7,150 nucleotides of DNA from Pseudomonadota bacterium (lineage in GTDB: Bacteria; Pseudomonadota; Gammaproteobacteria; Burkholderiales; Gallionellaceae). Shown piece by piece: positions 5,492 to 7,150 of this stretch. How positions within the stretch are numbered: the first letter of the stretch is position 1; the number at the start of each line of letters is the position of its first letter. The position numbers were made by a program, and so were the translations under genes. The notes beneath the pieces were generated by a model that worked only from the letters and a program-made list of their open reading frames with translations, did no database searches and was not told the origin of the DNA. Where the stretch lies: contig JAJXTT010000090.1 in NCBI GenBank assembly GCA_021783525.1, positions 1 through 7,150 of the forward strand, in the 5' to 3' direction.

Positions 5492-6252
5492 ACGAAGCCG
5501 CTTTCCATCAGTTCTGCCGCCAGCATTTTGTAGTCTGCCGCACCCGGGCTTTGCGGCGCATACGCAAACACATCCAACCCGTGCATCGGACTGGTTGCCA
5601 GAGCGACCGTCTCGCCGATGCGGGTTTTGCACACCAGGTCGCCGTAGCGCTGTTTGAGCTTGTCGTAGATGTCATAGGACAGTTTGCGGCGGGAGTCGAA
5701 GCGCGTAACGACGATGCGGCGCTCGAATGCGCGTTGCAGTTTCTTTTCCAGCACATTCAGCGCCGAATCTAGCCGGTGCACCCCATGTTCCGAAAGAAAG
5801 TCCGCCGATACCGGAATCAGCACCTTGTCTGCCGCCAGCAGCGCATTCAGGGTGAGTACGCCCAGCATCGGGCAACAGTCGATGATGATCGGTGCGCCTG
5901 TCAGCGCAAGCTCCTCGGCCAGGCCCTGTTTCAGCATCTTTGCGGCCTGCGGGTCGCTGCCGTACAGCGCGTCGATCTTGGATAGCTCTAGCGTGGCGGG
6001 AATAAGTTGCCAGCCGGCGGGCGTGTCGTGCAGCAAGTTCGCAAGCGGAGCCTTGTCCTTGAAGAATGCCGCCATGCTCCTGGATTGCGCCGTGCCGTTC
6101 TTCAGGCCCGAAGAAAGGCTCAAGTGTCCTTGCGGGTCCATGTCCAGCGCGATGGGATGCCGTTGCGCGATCGATAGCGCGGCGGAAAGATTCAGGCAGG
6201 TGGTGGTTTTACCCACTCCGCCCTTTTGGTTGAATACGGCGATGACCGCCAT
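5488..6252 (-). CDS. ParA/Soj-type ATPase without a visible partner
   Basis: The 254-residue protein is a MinD/ParA-superfamily ATPase. It has the deviant Walker A motif KGGVGKTT at residues 10-17 with the signature Lys10, the switch/Walker A' motif LDMDPQGHLS (36-45) and a Walker B region PIIIDCCPMLGVLTLNAL around Asp125. There, DCCP replaces the common DCPP. The later IPVSADFLSEHGVHRLD stretch and FDSRRKLSYDIYDKL with PMHGLDVFAYAP near the end are typical of Soj-like proteins. There is no N-terminal helix-turn-helix domain, so it is not a P1-type autoregulating ParA. No parB-like gene adjoins it. Such solo ParAs position plasmids, chemoreceptor arrays, carboxysomes or other cargo; the cargo cannot be told here. 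The start is supported by a strong ribosome binding site. It lies 101 bp downstream of glmS in the same direction and may be cotranscribed with it. Confidence 0.92.
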   Translation of the reverse strand: MAVIAVFNQKGGVGKTTTCLNLSAALSIAQRHPIALDMDPQGHLSLSSGLKNGTAQSRSMAAFFKDKAPLANLLHDTPAGWQLIPATLELSKIDALYGSDPQAAKMLKQGLAEELALTGAPIIIDCCPMLGVLTLNALLAADKVLIPVSADFLSEHGVHRLDSALNVLEKKLQRAFERRIVVTRFDSRRKLSYDIYDKLKQRYGDLVCKTRIGETVALATSPMHGLDVFAYAPQSPGAADYKMLAAELMESGFV

Positions 6253-6260
6253 GCTCCGGA

Positions 6261-6267
6261 ACTCCTT
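6261..6267 (-). promoter_or_regulatory. Strong ribosome binding site for the parA-like gene
   Basis: On the minus strand AAGGAGT lies 8 nt before the ATG at 6252. It is the best Shine-Dalgarno match in the window and fixes the start of the ParA-type protein. Confidence 0.85.
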
Positions 6268-6328
6268 GGTTTGCGGGAGATGTGCCCTTTTGTCGCGCGG
6301 CTTGTGGCTTGGGCCGTCAGTTAGCCGT

Positions 6329-6370
6329 CACTGCGAGCCCCACGCAATGCCGGTCACTCTACAGTGACCG
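6329..6370 (-). repeat. Two adjacent stem-loops at the glmS 3' end
   Basis: CGGTCACT (6351-6358) and AGTGACCG (6363-6370) form a perfect 8-bp inverted repeat with a 4-nt loop that contains the glmS stop codon. Directly beyond it on the minus strand, CATTGCG (6349-6343) can pair with CGCAGTG (6335-6329) over a 7-nt loop TGGGGCT, with one G-T wobble. Neither stem is followed by a T run, so they do not make a standard intrinsic terminator. The second stem faintly resembles the common interspersed repeat GTCATTGCGAG...GCAATCC and may be a decayed copy. They lie in the 101-bp glmS-parA gap, where I see no clear promoter. Confidence 0.5.
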
Positions 6371-7150
6371 ACTTTGCAAGATTGCGGGGCTTGTCCACAT
6401 CCGTTCCCTTTTGCAATGCTACGTAATATGCCAAGAGTTGCAGCGGGATGGTGTGCAGAATAGGGCTGAGAAAACCCGCGTGTTCGGGCATTTGCAGGAT
6501 GTGGACGCCTTCTGCTTCCTTGATATGGGTGTTCGCGTCGGCGAAGACATATAGTTCTCCGCCGCGGGCGCGCACTTCTTGCAGATTGGACTTCAGCTTT
6601 TCCAGCAGCATGTCGTTGGGCGCGACGGAAACGACCGGCATATCCTTGTCCACCAGTGCCAGCGGGCCGTGCTTCAACTCTCCCGCCGGATAAGCCTCGG
6701 CGTGGATGTAGGAGATCTCCTTGAGCTTGAGCGCGCCTTCAAGCGCGATCGGGTAATGCAATCCGCGGCCGAGGAACAATGCATGCTGTTTATCCGCGAA
6801 GTTCTTGGACAGCTCTGCTATCTGCGGCTCCAGCGCCAACACTTTTTGGATCGCGCTCGGCAAGTGCCGCAACTCATGCAGGAACTGTTGTTCACGCTCC
6901 GGAGTGATGCGTCCGCGCAATTTGGCCAGAACCAGCGTCAGCAGGAACAGCGCGGCAAGCTGCGTGGTGAATGCCTTGGTTGACGCAACGCCGATCTCCG
7001 GACCCGCACGCGTCAGGAATCGTAGTTTCGATTGCCGGATGATTGCGCTTTCCGGTACGTTGCAGATAGCCAGCGTGAAGAGATGGCCCGTCACCTTGGC
7101 ATGATTCAGCGCGGCCAGCGTATCGGCCGTTTCCCCGGACTGCGAGATGG
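6354..7150 (-). CDS. glmS: Glucosamine-6-phosphate synthase GlmS, C-terminal part (5' end outside window)
   Basis: GlmS (glutamine:fructose-6-phosphate aminotransferase, isomerising) makes glucosamine-6-phosphate in the cytosol, the first step towards UDP-GlcNAc for peptidoglycan and lipopolysaccharide. The window holds the last 264 residues of about 608; the frame is open from base 7148. It begins in the first SIS (sugar isomerase) domain with the sugar-phosphate-binding ISQSGETADTL, followed by LAICNVPES, the GPEIGVASTKAFTTQL stretch, and the second SIS domain with FLGRGLHYPIALEGALKLK, SYIHAEAYPAGELKHGPLAL and LLEKLKSNLQEVRARGG. The C-terminal PRNLAKSVTVE carries the conserved active-site lysine (Lys603 in E. 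coli numbering). The histidine of ELKHGP (His504) and the glutamate of LKE (Glu488) are also present, so the isomerase half looks intact. The N-terminal glutaminase domain is not visible. A GTG at 7094 is internal, not a start. Confidence 0.97.
   Translation of the reverse strand, partial: ISQSGETADTLAALNHAKVTGHLFTLAICNVPESAIIRQSKLRFLTRAGPEIGVASTKAFTTQLAALFLLTLVLAKLRGRITPEREQQFLHELRHLPSAIQKVLALEPQIAELSKNFADKQHALFLGRGLHYPIALEGALKLKEISYIHAEAYPAGELKHGPLALVDKDMPVVSVAPNDMLLEKLKSNLQEVRARGGELYVFADANTHIKEAEGVHILQMPEHAGFLSPILHTIPLQLLAYYVALQKGTDVDKPRNLAKSVTVE

Noticed and set aside
4256..5632. Long open frame of 458 codons on the minus strand opposite ubiB
   Set aside because: It lies antisense to a fully supported ubiB and runs into parA. 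Its translation is Gln/Arg/His-rich without recognisable motifs, which is typical of a GC-rich shadow frame.
5684..6367. Open frame of 227 codons on the plus strand opposite parA
   Set aside because: The ParA motifs on the minus strand are decisive. The plus-strand translation is Ser/Ala/Cys-rich with no family resemblance.
7092..7094. GTG at 7094 (minus strand) as a start for the sugar-isomerase protein
   Set aside because: The frame continues to the window edge with ISQSGETADTL, a conserved GlmS segment, so the GTG is internal.
1..7150. CRISPR array, tRNA, rRNA, insertion sequence or phage genes
   Set aside because: I saw no regularly spaced repeats, no tRNA-like cloverleaf, no rRNA sequence and no transposase or integrase motif.

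Overview
The window is ordinary, gene-dense bacterial chromosome that looks betaproteobacterial. Evidence for this: GC-rich coding sequence (a hand-counted 60-base line inside ubiE is about 67% GC), ubiquinone genes (ubiE, ubiB), RluA and PhnA/YjdM proteins close to their Escherichia coli counterparts, and a Tim44-like protein next to ubiB, an arrangement I recall from Betaproteobacteria. A Nitrosomonadales or Gallionellaceae-type host would fit, but that is only an impression from recall. No phage, transposase, CRISPR array, rRNA or tRNA is visible.

Layout. Positions 2-655 hold the 3' part of ubiE, whose start lies before the window. At 692-1231 is an AT-rich gene for an unrecognised protein with four predicted membrane helices; it overlaps by 4 bp the phnA/yjdM-type zinc-ribbon gene at 1228-1569. 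A dispersed palindromic repeat (about 1591-1629), followed by a T run, separates phnA from a 62-residue four-cysteine protein gene (1661-1849), which overlaps rluA (1842-2522) by 8 bp. A single-helix membrane-anchored hypothetical gene (2599-2973) follows. A Tim44-like gene (3064-3897) then has its own candidate extended -10 promoter and a strong intrinsic terminator at 3920-3950. ubiB (3968-5491) starts 17 nt after that terminator's T tract. On the minus strand are a stand-alone ParA-type ATPase gene (5488-6252) and, upstream of it, the 3' part of glmS (6354 to the window edge). ubiB and parA converge and share one CTAG as both stop codons.

How the genes fit together. UbiE (a C-methyltransferase) and UbiB (an atypical kinase/ATPase) both serve ubiquinone production. 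In E. coli they flank ubiJ in one operon; here they are about 3.3 kb apart with no ubiJ-like SCP2 gene between them. RluA modifies tRNA and rRNA, GlmS makes glucosamine-6-phosphate for the cell envelope, and the remaining genes have no secure role.

I found no convincing new multi-gene system. The best leads are the AT-rich membrane-protein gene, the four-cysteine small protein coupled to rluA, the Tim44-like protein next to ubiB, and the ParA without a visible ParB.
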